Positions 61,612 to 64,000 of a DNA stretch of 64,000 bases are shown here, one piece after another. Position numbers and translations under genes: made by a program. The notes under the pieces were generated by a model. That model had not been told where the DNA came from and did no database searches. It saw only the letters and a list, made by a program, of their open reading frames with translations. Position 1 is the stretch's first letter. Each line of letters begins with the position of its first letter. The stretch is from Pasteurellaceae bacterium LFhippo2 (GTDB taxonomy: Bacteria; Pseudomonadota; Gammaproteobacteria; Enterobacterales; Pasteurellaceae), in contig LEKJ01000091.1 in the NCBI GenBank assembly GCA_029852775.1, forward strand, positions 27,071-91,070, in the 5' to 3' direction.

Positions 61612-61728
61612 AGCTCTCTTTTTATGCATACTGCTTTTGTAGCGTGCTTATTACATTTTCATAATATTGATTGTGATTAATGTTAAGTCAAAAAAAGTCG
61701 TTTTTTTCATTTATTGTCAATTTTTTAT

Positions 61729-61756
61729 TTGTAATTAGAAGGTGATTTGTTATACT
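61729..61756 (+). promoter_or_regulatory. Probable promoter of the trimeric autotransporter gene
   Basis: TTGTAA (61729-61734), 16 bases, TATACT (61751-61756); leader of about 107 bases to the ATG. Confidence 0.5.
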
Positions 61757-61870
61757 GGTGTTTATATTTTGATCTAAGCTGTTTTAAGTATTGATCGTAT
61801 ATTGGTCATGTAGTCTCCGGTAAGGATGATGGCTAAACTTAAGGTTTATTTTAGATTTTGGAGTTTAAAA

Positions 61871-64000
61871 ATGAATAAGGTTTTTAAAGTTATATGGAAC
61901 TGTGCAACTCAATCTTTCGTGGTTGTTTCAGAATTAACGAAATCTCATAGAAAAGCATCATCAAAAACGGACAAACGCGTTTCTGTTAGTAAAATATTAT
62001 TAGCTGTTGCGGCTGGGACTGGTACTTTGCTGGGTGGAGAGACGCTAGCGGCTGATCCAATTTATTCTGATTTTTGTTTAAAACAAGGTAATACTGTTAC
62101 TAGTTGTGCTAGATATGATGCTGTAGATAAAAAATATAGTAGTAATGTTTATGTCGCTACTACAGATAATAGGGTAGAAGTTGGGAAAGGAACTAATTCT
62201 GGTGCAAATGGTACTGCGGTAGGTGTAAATGCTCAAGCAGCAGCTTGGGCAACAGCATTAGGTAATGATGCTAAAGCACAAGGGGGGGATGCTGTAGCTG
62301 TAGGTAATGATGCTGTAGCAACTACACAGAATGCGATATCTGTGGGGGGACATAGTAAAGCAACTAAAGACGGCGCTGTAGCGGTAGGATTTAAATCAGA
62401 GGCATCAGGCGAAAATTCGACTGCTATTGGTCGAGAGTCAAAAGCATTAGCTGAAGGTGCTAATGTTGTGGGTAAAGACTCAAAAGTAGAAGCTTCTGCA
62501 AATTTTAGCTCAATTTTAGGCGCTTCTTCAACTGTTAGTGGTGCTTATTCTACTTCTGTGGGTTATGGCAATAAAGTTTCTCAAGACAATACTTTTGTAC
62601 TTGGGAATAATGTTACAACAACCCAAGCGGATAGTGTGGTTTTAGGTTCAGGCTCTACAGACCGTAAAGCAGACAAACAGTTAGGTACAACCATTAATGG
62701 CGTAACATACGATGGTTTTAAAAGCGGCACTACAGATATTGGTGGAGTGGTTTCATTCGGAAATGGTACTCATGCTCGTCAATTAATCAATGTTGCTGCA
62801 GGTAAAATTTCAGCTGATTCTACAGATGCAATTAATGGTTCCCAACTTTATGCAATTGCAAAAGTTGTCAGTGATAATTATAAAGAAGTAACAAACACTT
62901 ATTTCCATACAAATACAGGCCAACTTACCCAGAAAGCTGGGAACTCAAATACTAACTTAGGTAATATTACCGATAAAGCAGGCGCAACTGGTAATCTTGC
63001 TGTGACTGCTGGGGTTGGAACTCAAGCTAAAGGTTCAAATTCTGTTGCATTAGGTAGTGGTGCAAAAGCGCTTAAAGATGATTCTATCGCACTAGGTGAA
63101 TCAACAGCTGATGGACAGCTTTCTATTGCGATGGGTTACAAAGCTACAACAAGTACTCAAGCAAACACGATTGCAGTAGGTGCAAATACAAAATCTCGTG
63201 GAGAAAATGATATTGCTTTAGGTGCTGCAGCCGAAACAAGTGCCACAGGCAGTAACAAAATTGCACTAGGAACATCATCTCAAGCAAATCACGATAATTC
63301 AGTGGCTTTAGGTGCGGGATCAATTACCAAAGCAAATACATCTGTTCCAACAGCGACTGTTGGTACTATTACCTATGAAGGATTCGCAGGTACATCTAAA
63401 GGTGTGATTTCTATCGGTAAAGACAAAGCAGAACGCCAAATCGTGAATGTTGCACCCGGTGAAATCAGCAAAGATTCAACGGATGCAATTAATGGTTCAC
63501 AACTTTATGCTGTGGCAAATAAATTAGATGAAACTAAAGCAAATAAAGCGACAACTTACTCATTTGGCATCAAAAATTCAGCAACTCATTTAGCGAATGA
63601 CTCTGGTAATGCAGATACTTGGACATTAGCTAATAATGACAGCTTAGGCTTTGGAGCAACCTCTGATCTCAAAGTAACAACTGATGGCAAAGGCAATTTA
63701 GTTTATGGTTTAAGTGATTCAACTAAGGCTTCATTAGAGCGTGGAGCATCAACTACAGCAGCAGGTAAAGCTAAACCGAAAACAACTGCTGACGCAAATA
63801 AATTAGCTACTGTGGGTGATATTACCACCACGATTAATGATACTTACTGGACATTAGAAGCGACAAATAAAGACGGCGCGAAAAAAGGTACATCACAGCA
63901 AGTGAAAGCGGGTGATACAGCGAAAATAAAAGAAGGCAACGGTATCAGCCTGACACAAGATGCGAGTGGTTTATCGGTTGCTATCAACCCAAGCGAAGTG
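61871..64000 (+). CDS. Trimeric autotransporter adhesin, N-terminal part (runs off window)
   Basis: The frame is open for all 710 codons from ATG 61871 (GGAG upstream) to the end of the window. It begins with the extended signal peptide region MNKVFKVIWNCATQSFVVVS...SEL, typical of large autotransporters, then a hydrophobic core and cleavage near residue 60 (TLAA). The passenger has many YadA-head-type repeats (AVGVNAQA, ALGNDAKA, AIGRESKA, NSVALGSGAKA) and two neck/HIM motifs DAINGSQLYA (residues about 320 and 538), followed by stalk-like domains as in Hia/Hsf. The beta-barrel anchor is beyond the window. It should trimerise on the surface and bind host cells or matrix. G7 and G6 runs lie at 62282-62288 and 62344-62349. 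Confidence 0.93.
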   Translation, partial: MNKVFKVIWNCATQSFVVVSELTKSHRKASSKTDKRVSVSKILLAVAAGTGTLLGGETLAADPIYSDFCLKQGNTVTSCARYDAVDKKYSSNVYVATTDNRVEVGKGTNSGANGTAVGVNAQAAAWATALGNDAKAQGGDAVAVGNDAVATTQNAISVGGHSKATKDGAVAVGFKSEASGENSTAIGRESKALAEGANVVGKDSKVEASANFSSILGASSTVSGAYSTSVGYGNKVSQDNTFVLGNNVTTTQADSVVLGSGSTDRKADKQLGTTINGVTYDGFKSGTTDIGGVVSFGNGTHARQLINVAAGKISADSTDAINGSQLYAIAKVVSDNYKEVTNTYFHTNTGQLTQKAGNSNTNLGNITDKAGATGNLAVTAGVGTQAKGSNSVALGSGAKALKDDSIALGESTADGQLSIAMGYKATTSTQANTIAVGANTKSRGENDIALGAAAETSATGSNKIALGTSSQANHDNSVALGAGSITKANTSVPTATVGTITYEGFAGTSKGVISIGKDKAERQIVNVAPGEISKDSTDAINGSQLYAVANKLDETKANKATTYSFGIKNSATHLANDSGNADTWTLANNDSLGFGATSDLKVTTDGKGNLVYGLSDSTKASLERGASTTAAGKAKPKTTADANKLATVGDITTTINDTYWTLEATNKDGAKKGTSQQVKAGDTAKIKEGNGISLTQDASGLSVAINPSEV

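Noticed and set aside
61520-61629. Minus-strand short ORF through the AAGGC tract (starts MHKKRALALPC, then a repeating ALPCL pattern)
   Set aside because: It has only a weak ribosome-binding site, is about 36 codons long and consists mostly of the repeat; it looks like a by-product of the tract.

Overview
The window looks like chromosomal DNA of a Pasteurellaceae bacterium of the Actinobacillus pleuropneumoniae/Mannheimia/Bibersteinia/H. ducreyi side of the family. Reasons: gene neighbourhoods typical of gamma-proteobacteria (yggS-pepN, lpoA/rsmI, yraN-diaA-dolP, ung/grcA, recR-ybaB, fbaA-pgk, lolD-lolE), a low-GC base composition, and repeated copies of the 'Apl-type' DNA uptake signal core ACAAGCGGTC (exact at 38901-38910, many near copies, some paired as terminators). 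The species cannot be fixed from the sequence alone. No rRNA, tRNA or CRISPR array was seen.

Layout. 1-2228: 5' part of galE and a BtuF-like binding protein plus FecCD permease without an ATPase. 2301-3929: pyrG. 4161-9996: dppABCDF peptide (possibly haem) importer on the minus strand. 10192-13206: a lone lacZ. 13207-13680: a non-coding stretch with a candidate plus-strand small RNA and a 44-bp palindrome. 13681-15524: a second DppA/HbpA-type binding protein preceded by a complete histidine-type transcription attenuator (leader peptide with five His codons, mutually exclusive hairpins, terminator). 15660-21516: a Fur-type iron-siderophore uptake locus (TonB receptor, ATPase, two permeases, binding protein). 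21672-25712: bioB, rluB, yciO, a periplasmic hypothetical and a TorD-family chaperone. 25782-33632: nfo, an NlpC/P60 lipoprotein, an SOS-controlled UmuD-like protein that lacks its catalytic dyad, pepB, kdsC, yggS, pepN, a DUF805 protein. 33668-39650: engB, rraB, dolP, diaA, yraN, lpoA, rsmI, dps. 39815-42431: vapBC and parE. 42525-48866: copper genes copZ-copA behind a MerR/CueR-type promoter, a Sel1-repeat protein, and an overlapping transglutaminase-MerT-MerP module. 48956-61213: recR, ybaB, tusA, pepQ, ung, grcA, fbaA, pgk, a SLC13/DASS transporter, lolE, lolD, eno and a DUF2251-like protein. 61554-64000: a pentanucleotide (AAGGC)11 tract upstream of a trimeric autotransporter adhesin that runs off the window.

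Much of the genome here is housekeeping, but import is a theme: peptides/haem, siderophore iron, dicarboxylates, copper and other metals. Intergenic gaps are unusually rich in palindromic repeats, several as inverted doublets (REPIN-like), and one copy has become part of the copA reading frame.

The strongest unexpected signals are the histidine attenuator on a peptide-binding-protein gene, the SOS-regulated catalytically dead UmuD-like protein, the candidate small RNA beside lacZ, and the repeat tract upstream of the adhesin.
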